Shown here piece by piece: positions 24,974 to 33,582 of a stretch of DNA of 64,000 nucleotides. Below the pieces are notes generated by a model that was not told the DNA's origin, made no database searches, and saw nothing but the letters and a program-made list of their open reading frames with translations. Where the stretch lies: the NCBI GenBank assembly GCA_041395245.1, contig JAWLAY010000011.1, positions 133,559-197,558 on the forward strand. The letters are read 5' to 3'. Position 1 is the stretch's first letter. The number at the start of each line of letters is the position of its first letter. Source of the DNA: Aquimonas sp041395245 (GTDB lineage: Bacteria > Pseudomonadota > Gammaproteobacteria > Xanthomonadales > Xanthomonadaceae). A program made the position numbers and the translations under genes.

Positions 24974-26887
24974 TCAGTTCTTCGGTTCGTTCTTGACCTC
25001 GGTGAACTCGGCATCGACCACGTCATCTTGCGGCGCAGACGTGGAGGCCGACGCACCGGCGCCTGCGTCACCGCCCGACGCCACCGCAGCCAGTGACTGC
25101 GCAACTTGCGCCAAGGCATTGGTCTTGGCCTCGATCTGCGCCTTGTCATCACCCTTCATGGCGGTTTCGAGGTCAGCCAACGCGGACTCGATCTGGCCGA
25201 TCTGATCCGCTGGCACCTTGCCACCGTGTTCCTTGATGGCGCTGCGGGTGCTGTGGATCAGGGCATCGGCCTGATTACGGGCACCGACCAGCTCGTGGAA
25301 CTTCTTGTCTTCCTCGCGATTGGCTTCGGCGTCGGCAACCATGCGCTGGATCTCGTCATCCGACAAACCCGAACCGGCCTTGATTTCGACCTTCTGTTCC
25401 TTGCCGGTCTTCTTGTCCTTGGCCGACACATGCAGGATGCCGTTGGCGTCGATATCGAAGCTCACTTCCACCTGCGGCATGCCACGCGGAGCGGCTTCGA
25501 TGCCCGACAGGTCGAACTTGGCCAACGACTTGTTGAAACGCGCCTGTTCGCGCTCGCCCTGCAGCACATGCACGGTCACCGCAGTCTGGTTGTCTTCGGC
25601 GGTCGAGAAGGTCTGCGAGGCCTTGGTCGGCACCGTGGTGTTCTTCTCTATCAGCTTGGTGAACACGCCGCCCAGGGTTTCGATACCCAAGCTCAGCGGC
25701 GTCACGTCGAGCAACAACACATCCTTGACCGTACCGGCCAGCACACCACCCTGCACCGCCGCGCCAATCGCCACGGCTTCGTCCGGGTTGACGTCCTTGC
25801 GCGGCTCCTTGCCGAAGAACTCGGACACTGCCGCCTGCACGCGCGGCATGCGGGTCTGACCGCCAACCAGAATGACTTCACTGATGTCGGACATCTTCAG
25901 TCCGGCATCCGACATGGCGGTGCGGCAAGGTTCGATGGTGCGCTTGACCAGATCTTCGACCAGCGCTTCCAGCTTGGCGCGGGTCAGCTTGACGTTCAGA
26001 TGCTTGGGGCCGGAGGCATCGGCGGTGACGTAGGGCAGATTCACTTCGGTCTGCTGACTGGACGACAGCTCGATCTTGGCGCGCTCAGCGGCATCTTTCA
26101 GACGCTGCAGCGCCAAGGGATCCTTGCGCAGATCGATGCCCTGATCCTTCTGGAATTCTTCCACCAGGAAATCGATTACGCGCTTGTCGAAATCTTCGCC
26201 GCCGAGGAAGGTGTCGCCATTGGTGGCCAGCACTTCGAACTGCTTTTCACCGTCGACCTCGGCGATCTCAATGATCGAGACGTCGAAGGTGCCGCCGCCC
26301 AGGTCATACACCGCGATCTTGCGATCACCGCCTTTCTTGTCCAGGCCGTAGGCCAGTGCTGCCGCGGTGGGTTCGTTAATGATGCGCTTAACCTCCAGCC
26401 CGGCGATGCGACCGGCATCCTTGGTGGCCTGACGCTGACTGTCGTTGAAGTAGGCAGGAACGGTGATAACCGCTTCGGTCACCGCTTCACCGAGATAAGC
26501 CTCGGCGGTCTTCTTCATCTTGGCCAGCACTTCGGCGCTGATCTGCGGCGGCGCCATCTTCTTGCCATCCGAGGTCGACACCCAAGCGTCGCCGTTGTCA
26601 TGCGCGACGATGCCGTAGGGCACCAGATCCAGATCCTTCTTGACTTCAGCGTCGGTGAACTTGCGGCCAATCAGGCGCTTCACCGCGTAGAAGGTGTTCT
26701 TCGGATTGGTGACCGATTGCCGCTTCGCCGAGGCGCCGACAATGGTTTCGCCATCCTTGGTGAACGCAACGATCGACGGCGTGGTGCGATCGCCTTCCGA
26801 GTTCTCAATGACCTTGGCCTGACCACCCTCGATCACTGCAACGCAGGAATTGGTGGTGCCGAGGTCGATACCGATGATCTTGCCCAT
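24974..26887 (-). CDS. dnaK: Chaperone protein DnaK (Hsp70)
   Basis: Encodes 637 residues. The ATPase domain starts MGKIIGIDLGTTNSCVAV and shows YFNDSQRQATKDAG, NEPTAAALAYG and DLGGGTFDVSI. The interdomain linker is DVLLLDVTPLSLG, and the substrate domain and lid end in DDVVDAEFTEVKNEPKN. The conserved DAEFTEV occurs near the end. It is the central cytoplasmic Hsp70 and works with DnaJ and GrpE encoded on either side. RBS AAGGAG precedes the ATG. Confidence 0.99.
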   Translation of the reverse strand: MGKIIGIDLGTTNSCVAVIEGGQAKVIENSEGDRTTPSIVAFTKDGETIVGASAKRQSVTNPKNTFYAVKRLIGRKFTDAEVKKDLDLVPYGIVAHDNGDAWVSTSDGKKMAPPQISAEVLAKMKKTAEAYLGEAVTEAVITVPAYFNDSQRQATKDAGRIAGLEVKRIINEPTAAALAYGLDKKGGDRKIAVYDLGGGTFDVSIIEIAEVDGEKQFEVLATNGDTFLGGEDFDKRVIDFLVEEFQKDQGIDLRKDPLALQRLKDAAERAKIELSSSQQTEVNLPYVTADASGPKHLNVKLTRAKLEALVEDLVKRTIEPCRTAMSDAGLKMSDISEVILVGGQTRMPRVQAAVSEFFGKEPRKDVNPDEAVAIGAAVQGGVLAGTVKDVLLLDVTPLSLGIETLGGVFTKLIEKNTTVPTKASQTFSTAEDNQTAVTVHVLQGEREQARFNKSLAKFDLSGIEAAPRGMPQVEVSFDIDANGILHVSAKDKKTGKEQKVEIKAGSGLSDDEIQRMVADAEANREEDKKFHELVGARNQADALIHSTRSAIKEHGGKVPADQIGQIESALADLETAMKGDDKAQIEAKTNALAQVAQSLAAVASGGDAGAGASASTSAPQDDVVDAEFTEVKNEPKN

Positions 26888-26939
26888 GAAACTCTCCTTA
26901 CAAAGTTCTTGCCCGGTGCAATCGCCGGGCTCTGTGCGC

Positions 26940-26969
26940 TATCTGGGGTTGTCGCAAAGCGCTTTCAAG
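26940..26969 (-). promoter_or_regulatory. Sigma-32 (RpoH) heat shock promoter of dnaK
   Basis: CTTGAAA, a 14-base spacer and CCCCAGATA on the minus strand closely match the RpoH consensus. It lies in the 109-bp gap between grpE and dnaK. A small GCCCGG/CCGGGC hairpin sits in the leader downstream. Confidence 0.85.
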
Positions 26970-26996
26970 CGCTCTTCACGGCGGTTATACGTCGAT

Positions 26997-27518
26997 TCAT
27001 TCGGCCTGACTGACCACCACCAACGCGGGTCGCAGCAGTCGGTCATTCAGCAGATAGCCTTTCTGGAACACCTGCACCACGCTATTGGGCGGAACCGCAT
27101 CACTGTGCTGCGCACTCATCGCTTGATGGTGCTCGGGATTGAACGCCGCGCCCGCCGCTGGCGAAACCTCCACCAGGCCACCGCTCTCACAAACCTTGAG
27201 CAACTGCCGCAGGGTCAGATCGAGTCCCTCACGCACCTGATCCGACGCACCGGCCGCGCTTTGCAGACCACGCTCCAGACTGTCCAGCACCGGCAACAGA
27301 TCGCCCAGCAGTCGTTCGTTGGCAAATTTCCGCGCCTGTTCGACATCACGAATCATGCGTTTGCGCTGATTCTCCAGATCGGCGCGCTCACGCAGCTGTT
27401 CTTCCTTGAGTTGGATCAGGCTGAGTTGCAACTCGTCTACCTTGGCCGCCAGTGCTTCCGCACGGTCATGCTCGGCCTGCTCGGTCGGCGTGTCATTCGG
27501 GGTGTGTTCTTGGGTCAT
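26997..27518 (-). CDS. grpE: Nucleotide exchange factor GrpE
   Basis: Encodes 173 residues. A long N-terminal helix rich in Glu and Leu (LQLSLIQLKEEQLRERADLENQRKRM) leads to the conserved RDVEQARKFANERLLGDLLPVLDSLERG and a C-terminal beta domain with FNPEHHQAMS and VVQVFQKGYLLNDRLLRPALVVV. It releases ADP from DnaK. It lies between hrcA and dnaK in the classic hrcA-grpE-dnaK-dnaJ order. Confidence 0.97.
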   Translation of the reverse strand: MTQEHTPNDTPTEQAEHDRAEALAAKVDELQLSLIQLKEEQLRERADLENQRKRMIRDVEQARKFANERLLGDLLPVLDSLERGLQSAAGASDQVREGLDLTLRQLLKVCESGGLVEVSPAAGAAFNPEHHQAMSAQHSDAVPPNSVVQVFQKGYLLNDRLLRPALVVVSQAE

Positions 27519-27596
27519 TGCGCTCTCGCTGGATAGGCAAACGGGGCACCCGCCCGATGCAGGTTTCCCTTGATGAAAAGAATCGTCCAGCCGCGT

Positions 27597-28643
27597 TTAT
27601 TGGGACTGTTGAGCCTGATTCAAGGCCGCGGTCAGCACTTGGGCGGTGGTCTGCACCATCGGGATGACGCGCTCGTAGGCCATCCGGGTGGGACCGATCA
27701 CACCCAGCACACCCAGCACCTTGCCATCCACGCCATACGGTGCGGCGACCAGCGAGCAACCACCGAACGGCGCCATGCCCGACTCCTCGCCAATGAACAA
27801 GCGCACGCCCTGCGCATGGATACACCCTTCAAGCAACTGCAACAGTTCGCGCTTGCGCGCGAAGGCATCGAACAGCTCCCGCAAACGGTCCATGTCGGAC
27901 AGATCGTGCACGCCCATCAGTCTGGTTTGCCCGGCCACCACGACATCCTCTTCGGTGGCCGCCGGAAACACTGACTCGGCGACCTCTACGGCAGCCGACA
28001 ATAAGCTGTCCATCGCCGAACGGGTTTCGCGCAGTTCGCGAACCAGATCAGCGCGGATGTCGGCAAGCGGCCTGCCCGCAAAATGCGAATTCAGATAGTT
28101 GCCGAGCTGTTCCAGTTCGGCAGGGCTATAGAGGCGTCGGGTCTGAATCACCCGGTTCTGCACTTCGTTGTCGGCGAACACCAGGATCACCAGAACGCGA
28201 TGACCATCCAGTGCAACAAATTCGATGTGCCGCAACGCAAACTGATCGCGCTTGGGCACGGTCACCATGCCGACGAACTGCGACATCGCCGACAACAATT
28301 CCGACGAATTGGCCAACAACCCCTGGGTGCCCAACTCGGGCGACAGGCGCTGCCGCAAGGCGTCGATCTCCGCCGCCTGCATTGGTTGCATCTGCAAGAG
28401 GCTGTCGACGAACACGCGGTAACCCTGCACTGTCGGGACGCGTCCCGCCGAGGTGTGCGGCGTCGCGACCAGGCCGACATCTTCCAAGTCAGCCATGACA
28501 TTGCGAATCGTCGCCGGACTGACATCCAGCCCGGAATGCTTGGCAAGGGTCCGCGAGCCCACGGGTTCGCCATCGCGGATGTACTGCGCGATGAGGGCGC
28601 GAAGAAGCTGGCGGGAACGGGCGTCGAGCAATCGCGAATTCAT
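27597..28643 (-). CDS. hrcA: Heat-inducible transcription repressor HrcA
   Basis: Encodes 348 residues from the ATG of NSRLLDARSRQLL. A winged-helix domain includes YIRDGEPVGSRTLAK and SPATIRNVMADLEDVGLV, followed by HTSAGRVPTVQGYRVFVD and the GAF-like dimerisation domain. HrcA normally represses heat shock genes through CIRCE operators. I could not find a CIRCE palindrome in the gaps of this locus. It is the first gene of the heat shock block on the minus strand and is divergent from recN. Confidence 0.96.
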   Translation of the reverse strand: MNSRLLDARSRQLLRALIAQYIRDGEPVGSRTLAKHSGLDVSPATIRNVMADLEDVGLVATPHTSAGRVPTVQGYRVFVDSLLQMQPMQAAEIDALRQRLSPELGTQGLLANSSELLSAMSQFVGMVTVPKRDQFALRHIEFVALDGHRVLVILVFADNEVQNRVIQTRRLYSPAELEQLGNYLNSHFAGRPLADIRADLVRELRETRSAMDSLLSAAVEVAESVFPAATEEDVVVAGQTRLMGVHDLSDMDRLRELFDAFARKRELLQLLEGCIHAQGVRLFIGEESGMAPFGGCSLVAAPYGVDGKVLGVLGVIGPTRMAYERVIPMVQTTAQVLTAALNQAQQSQ

Positions 28644-28649
28644 TCTCAC

Positions 28650-28678
28650 TAGATATAGCCTGCGCCAGTACCTGACAA
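28650..28678 (-). promoter_or_regulatory. Promoter of hrcA, nearly leaderless
   Basis: TTGTCA, a 17-base spacer and TATCTA on the minus strand. The -10 ends six bases before the hrcA ATG, so the transcript would begin at or very near the start codon. Confidence 0.5.
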
Positions 28679-28762
28679 GCCCTGCACGCCATCGTCGCTT
28701 CTTCTTGGCCTGTTCACTGCGGAATGCTAGCGTTTGCGACCTTGCGTCCACCGAGCCCGCCC

Positions 28763-30442
28763 ATGCTGTCCAGTCTGTACGTGAAGGATTTCGCCATCGT
28801 TGAAGAGGTGGAACTGACACTGGGGCGCGGACTGACCGTCATTTCCGGTGAAACCGGGGCTGGCAAGTCCTTGCTGGTCGATGCGCTTCTGTATCTTGGT
28901 GGCGCGCGTGCCGACGCATCGATGGTTCGCCATGGTGCCGAGCGCGCGGAACTCTCGGCGCAGTTTGTCTTGGGTGAGGATGATCGTGCGTTGCACTGGT
29001 TGCGCGAACAGGAGCTGGACGACGAACTGGCATGCGGCCTGCGTCGGGTGATCCGCGCGGATGGCGGTTCGCGCGCGTGGATCAATGGGCGCCCGGTGTC
29101 CGCCACCCAGTTGGGCGAACTGTCCGAACTGCTGATCGAGATCCACGGTCAGCACGAACACCAAGCCTTGCTACAGCGCCCCCAGCAACTCACCCTGCTG
29201 GACGGCTGGGGACAGCACGATGCTTTGCTGAGCGAGGTCAACAGTGCAGCGCTGCAGTGGCAGGCGCTGCGCAAGCAACGCGACAACCTGCTGCGGCAAG
29301 CCAGTGATCCGGGCCCTCGGATTGAACTGCTCGCTCATCAATTGCAGGAACTGGATCAGGCGGCTATCAGTCCAGCGGCGTTCGACGAGCTGGTCACCCA
29401 GCACCGGCGCGCGGCCCACGCCCTCCGCATGATCGAGACCTGCGAGCGGACGCTGCTTCAACTGGATGGCGACGAGCGCGCGGACATGACACGCAACCTG
29501 CGTCGGCTTGCCCAGGAGCTGATGCGCCACAGTGACGACGAGCCTCGACTGTCCGAAGCCGCCGAGCTGCTGGAATCGGCGGCCATTCAAGCCGAAGAGG
29601 CCGCGCTGCGAATTCGTTCCGCACAGGATGATCTCGAGCTGGATCCAGCGCGCTTGAACCGGTTGGAGGACCAGCTGACCCAGCTCCACGATCTGGCCCG
29701 CAAACACCGAGTCGACGCACGGGATCTGCAGGAAAAGGCGCAATCGGTGCGCAACGAAATCAGCCAGTTGCAGGAAGCGGGCAGCGCGGTTTCCGTGCTG
29801 GATGCGCAACTTGGCGAATTGCAAGCGCAGTGGCAGCTTGCCTCGGCCCGTCTGACCGCTGCACGCCATGATGCCGCGCAGCGATTTTCGCAGGCGGTCA
29901 GCGCGGAAATGAGCCTGCTTGGTATGGCGGGTGGACAGGTCAGCGTGCAAATCGACGCCAATGGCGATGACCAACCCGACCCGCTCGGCGCGGAGCGAGT
30001 CGAGTTTCTGGTCAGCACCAATGCCGGGCAGCCACCGCGCGCACTGCGCAAGACCGCCTCGGGCGGTGAACTGTCGCGTATCAGTCTAGCCATCGAAGTA
30101 GCGGCACTCGGCATGGATGCCGTGCCCACGATGGTGTTCGATGAAGTGGACACCGGCATTGGCGGCGCGGTGGCCGAGATCGTCGGGCAAAAGCTGCGTC
30201 GGCTTGGCCAGCAACGACAAGTGCTTTGCGTGACTCACCTGCCGCAGGTCGCCGCGCAGGGACACGCCCATTTCAGCGTGCGTAAACAAGCCAGCGATGG
30301 TGTCACCCGCAGTGCACTGCACGTGCTGACGAATCAAGAACGCATCAGCGAACTGGCGCGCATGCTCGGCGGGGTACAAGTCACCGAAGCAAGCCTGGCG
30401 CATGCCAAGCAGATGCTTGAGGATGCGCAGGCAAGGCCGTGA
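28763..30442 (+). CDS. recN: DNA repair protein RecN
   Basis: Encodes 559 residues from the ATG of LSSLYVKDFAIVEEVEL, the conserved family start. Walker A is SGETGAGKSLLVDAL; the signature and Walker B regions are KTASGGELSRISLAIE and PTMVFDEVDTGIGG, with the coiled coil between them. Followed by VLCVTHLPQVAAQGHAHF. It is an SMC-like ATPase for double-strand break repair. I saw no convincing LexA box upstream. The stop overlaps the next start (GTGA). Confidence 0.97.
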   Translation: MLSSLYVKDFAIVEEVELTLGRGLTVISGETGAGKSLLVDALLYLGGARADASMVRHGAERAELSAQFVLGEDDRALHWLREQELDDELACGLRRVIRADGGSRAWINGRPVSATQLGELSELLIEIHGQHEHQALLQRPQQLTLLDGWGQHDALLSEVNSAALQWQALRKQRDNLLRQASDPGPRIELLAHQLQELDQAAISPAAFDELVTQHRRAAHALRMIETCERTLLQLDGDERADMTRNLRRLAQELMRHSDDEPRLSEAAELLESAAIQAEEAALRIRSAQDDLELDPARLNRLEDQLTQLHDLARKHRVDARDLQEKAQSVRNEISQLQEAGSAVSVLDAQLGELQAQWQLASARLTAARHDAAQRFSQAVSAEMSLLGMAGGQVSVQIDANGDDQPDPLGAERVEFLVSTNAGQPPRALRKTASGGELSRISLAIEVAALGMDAVPTMVFDEVDTGIGGAVAEIVGQKLRRLGQQRQVLCVTHLPQVAAQGHAHFSVRKQASDGVTRSALHVLTNQERISELARMLGGVQVTEASLAHAKQMLEDAQARP

Positions 30443-30699
30443 CTCCACCAAGTCCACTACCCTGTATTGAGCTGGAGTGGGTTGATGACCAACACCGCTA
30501 CGGCGTGCACACGCGCGAAGGCGTGTTGCTGTGGTGGATGCAGCCGCGTGCTCAAAGTGCTGAACTACAGGAAGCCGCGCACGCTCAGACACTGGCGGAT
30601 TTCAGGGCTCGCGGCGCGCCGAATAGCGTACCGCCGGGTATCCTCGCCAGCTTGCGCCGCCAACTTGGCGTTCCACCGCCCGCCGACGGAACGCCGTGA
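30439..30699 (+). CDS. Small protein of unknown function coupled to recN
   Basis: Encodes 86 residues and starts with GTG overlapping the recN stop. Sequence features are CIELEWVDDQHRYGVHTREG followed by LLWWMQPRAQSAEL and a Pro-rich end (QLGVPPPADGTP). No membrane segment or signal is seen. I do not recognise a family. The overlap and matching codon use argue for a real gene, co-translated with recN. It converges with lysS, leaving a gap of four bases. Confidence 0.6.
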   Translation: MTPPSPLPCIELEWVDDQHRYGVHTREGVLLWWMQPRAQSAELQEAAHAQTLADFRARGAPNSVPPGILASLRRQLGVPPPADGTP

Positions 30700-30703
30700 G
30701 CGA

Positions 30704-32224
30704 TCAGCCCTGCGCCTCGGGCCGCATGTAGGGGAACAACAGCACATCGCGAATCGACGCACTGTTGGTCAGCAACATCACCAGTCGATCCATGCCAATG
30801 CCCAAGCCGCCGGTGGGCGCTAGGCCATGCTCAAGCGCGCGGATGTAGTCGGCATCGAAATGCATCGCCTCGTCGTCACCGCCATCCTTCTGCGCCACCT
30901 GGGCCTGAAAACGTGCCGCCTGGTCTTCGGCGTCGTTCAACTCCGAGAAGCCGTTGGCAATCTCGCGACCGTTGATGAACAACTCGAAGCGTTCCGTGAT
31001 GCCCGGTTCGCTGTCGCTTTCACGCGCCAAGGGACTGACCTCGACCGGATGATGGGTGATGAAGGTCGGCTGCACCAGGTGCGCTTCCACGGTTTTTTCG
31101 AAAATTTCGAGCAGCAGCTTGCCCCAGCCATCGGTCGGCTTGACCTTGATCTGCAGACGCGCGCAATGCGCAGCGAGCGCCTCGCGGTCACGGCAATCGG
31201 CCGCACTGATCTGAGGGTTGTGATGGCGCACCGCTTCGTCCATGCGCCAGCGCCGAAACGCGGGGCCAAGATCGATTTCCACGCCTTCCCAGTGCCGCAG
31301 CGTGGTGCCGAATACCGCCTCGGACGCATGCCGGATCACTGCTTCGGTCAGGTCCATGATTTCGTGGTAGGTGGCGTAGGCCTCGTACAATTCCAACATG
31401 GTGAACTCGGGATTGTGCCGCGTCGACACCCCCTCGTTACGGAAGTTGCGATTGATCTCGTACACACGTTCCAGACCGCCGACCACCAATCGCTTCAGGT
31501 ACAACTCCGGCGCCACGCGCAGGTACAACTGCAGGTCGAGGGCGTTGTGGTGGGTGACGAACGGCTTGGCGGTGGCACCGCCCGGAATGTAATGCATCAT
31601 CGGCGTTTCAACTTCCAGAAAACGCCGTTCGTCGAGCCAGTTGCGGATCGCCCGGATGATCCGCGACCGCTGCACGAACACCTCGCGCGCCTCCGGGTTG
31701 ACGATCAGATCGACGTAGCGCTGGCGGTAGCGCTGTTCGACATCGGTCATGCCATGAAACTTGTCGGGCAACGGTCTCAGCGCCTTGGTCAGCAAGCGCA
31801 GCGAGGTCGCGGCGACCGACAGCTCACCGGTCTTGGTGCGGGTCAGTCCGCCTTCCACAGCGATGATGTCGCCGATGTCCCAGGTCTTGAACGCGTCGTA
31901 GGTGGCACCGAGGGCATCGGCCTTGAGGTAGAGCTGGATTCGCCCGGACTCGTCCTGCAACTGCACGAAGCTGGCCTTGCCCATCACACGCTTGGCCATG
32001 ACACGACCGGCAATCTGCACGACGCGGTTCAACTCATGCAGCGCTTCTGCGCTCCAATGCTCGTGATCGAGGTACTCGGCCTGCAGATCACCAACGAAAT
32101 GCACACGCCGGAAATCATTCGGGAACGCCGGTCCCTGCGCACGCAGGGCGCTCAGCTTGCTGCGCCGCTCGGCAATCAGGAAATTGTCATCGGTCGCGGT
32201 CGCGGGATCAGGTGTGAGATTCAT
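30704..32224 (-). CDS. lysS: Lysine--tRNA ligase, class II
   Basis: Encodes 506 residues from the ATG of NLTPDPATATDDN, the usual length. An N-terminal OB-fold (GRVMAKRVMGKASFVQLQDESG) is followed by the class II catalytic core: motif 1 in RRFLEVETPMMH, motif 2 in FRNEGVSTRHNPEFTMLE and motif 3 in GGLGIGMDRLVML. It charges tRNA-Lys. It follows prfB by about 63 bases, the same prfB-lysS order as in E. coli. Confidence 0.97.
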   Translation of the reverse strand: MNLTPDPATATDDNFLIAERRSKLSALRAQGPAFPNDFRRVHFVGDLQAEYLDHEHWSAEALHELNRVVQIAGRVMAKRVMGKASFVQLQDESGRIQLYLKADALGATYDAFKTWDIGDIIAVEGGLTRTKTGELSVAATSLRLLTKALRPLPDKFHGMTDVEQRYRQRYVDLIVNPEAREVFVQRSRIIRAIRNWLDERRFLEVETPMMHYIPGGATAKPFVTHHNALDLQLYLRVAPELYLKRLVVGGLERVYEINRNFRNEGVSTRHNPEFTMLELYEAYATYHEIMDLTEAVIRHASEAVFGTTLRHWEGVEIDLGPAFRRWRMDEAVRHHNPQISAADCRDREALAAHCARLQIKVKPTDGWGKLLLEIFEKTVEAHLVQPTFITHHPVEVSPLARESDSEPGITERFELFINGREIANGFSELNDAEDQAARFQAQVAQKDGGDDEAMHFDADYIRALEHGLAPTGGLGIGMDRLVMLLTNSASIRDVLLFPYMRPEAQG

Positions 32225-32287
32225 GGCATTCCATTGGCAGCACGGGGCGGGTTTGAACGCGCGCATAACCGCGCGCTGATTGGCGAA

Positions 32288-33416
32288 TCAGACCGCGTCT
32301 GAACGCTTGGAACCGGCTTCCAGTCCGGCCTTCAGGCTGCCTTCGACGAACTCGTCGAGATCACCGTCCAGCACCTTCTGGGTATCGGTCCGCTCGATGC
32401 CGGTGCGCAGATCCTTGATGCGGCTCTGGTCGAGCACGTAGTTGCGAATCTGGCTGCCCCAGCCGATGTCGGACTTGGTCGCTTCCACCGCATCCTTTTC
32501 CGCGTTGCGCTTCTGGATTTCAAGCTCGTACAACTTCGCCGCCAACATTTTCATGGCGCGATCACGGTTGGCGTGCTGGCTGCGTTCGGTCTGGCACGCC
32601 ACCACGATGCCGCTCGGCATATGCGTGATGCGCACAGCCGATTCGGTCTTGTTGACGTGCTGACCACCCGCGCCGGAGGACCGATAGACGTCGGTCTTCA
32701 GGTCAGCCGGGTTGATCTCGATATCGATTTTGTCATCGACTTCAGGTGATACGAACACCGAGGTGAAGCTGGTGTGGCGACGGTTATCCGAATCGAAAGG
32801 CGATTTGCGCACCAGACGATGCACGCCGATCTCGGTCTTCAGCCAGCCGTACGCGTAGTCGCCCTCGACACGGAAGGTCGCGGACTTGATACCAGCGACA
32901 TCGCCGCCGCTGACCTCCATCAACTCGGTCTTCCAGCCACGCGATTCGCACCAGCGCAGATACATGCGCAACAGCATTTCTGCCCAGTCCTGTGCTTCGG
33001 TGCCGCCAGCACCTGCCTGGATATCGACGAAGGCATTAGCCGGGTCCATCTTGCCGGAGAACATGCGCTGGAACTCCAGCTTCTCCACGGCGGTGGTGTG
33101 CTTGGCCACATCCGCGACGACCGCCTGAAAGGTCGCTTCGTCGCCTTCCATTTCGGCCAGATCGAGAAAATCGTTGGCGTCGTTCAAGGCCGACGTCAAA
33201 TCACGGATACCGCTGACCACCTTGTCCAACTGTGAACGTTCACGACCCAGTTGCTGCGCGCCATCCGGGTTGTTCCAGATATCCGGACTCTCCAACTCGC
33301 GCGTCACTTCCTCCAGACGTTCGACCTTGTGGTCGTAGTCAAAGAAACCCCCGTAGCAGGTCAATCCGCTGGCGAAGATCGGCGATCTGGTTGCGGGTCG
33401 GGTTGGCTTCGATCAT
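32288..33416 (-). CDS. prfB: Peptide chain release factor 2, with programmed +1 frameshift
   Basis: The gene is read in two parts. Twenty-five codons from the ATG at 33416 encode IEANPTRNQIADLRQRIDLL and RGFL, ending at an in-frame TGA. After a +1 shift the reading resumes at Asp (DYDHKVERLEEV) and continues to give 375 residues in all. The stop-codon-recognition motif SPF is in RKSPFDSDNRRHTSF, and GGQ is in SSGAGGQHVNKTESAVR. RF2 reads UGA and UAA. The lysine tRNA ligase gene follows. Confidence 0.97.
33338..33359 (-). promoter_or_regulatory. prfB autoregulatory frameshift signal
   Basis: On the minus strand a Shine-Dalgarno-like GGGGG precedes CTT TGA C, the slippery codon, stop and following C known from E. 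coli prfB. Low RF2 makes the ribosome slip +1 at the slow UGA. Confidence 0.92.
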
Positions 33417-33533
33417 GACGGTGGTTGAAACGGCGTGCAAAAGGCCGCGCAGGATAGCAAAGCACGGCGCGATGCCCAAATCGACACAACACCGTTCGAC
33501 CCCGCCTTCACCGCAGAAAGCGCACAAACACAA

Positions 33534-33560
33534 CGGGGTTCAGCAAAGCTGCCGAACCCC
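33534..33560 (-). terminator. Terminator-like hairpin after the 676-residue secreted protein gene
   Basis: An 8-bp CGGGGTTC/GAACCCCG stem with inner AGC/GCT pairing is followed on the minus strand by GTTGTGTTTGTG. The gap to prfB (33417-33582) contains nothing else recognised. Confidence 0.55.
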
Positions 33561-33582
33561 GCTGGTCGCGCATCAGGCGGGA

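Noticed and set aside
25106..27013. 635-codon plus-strand open frame opposite dnaK
   Set aside because: It is a shadow of the highly conserved dnaK gene on the minus strand; GC-rich codon bias leaves the antisense frame open.
27519..27596. Possible sigma-32 promoter before grpE (GCCCCGTTTG)
   Set aside because: The -35 part does not match CTTGAAA at proper spacing; only a partial -10 is seen.
28644..28762. CIRCE or LexA site in the hrcA-recN gap
   Set aside because: No 9-bp CIRCE arms or LexA-like dyad could be found; GCTAGC alone is too short.
30827..32302. 491-codon plus-strand open frame opposite lysS
   Set aside because: Antisense shadow of lysS with no recognisable domain.
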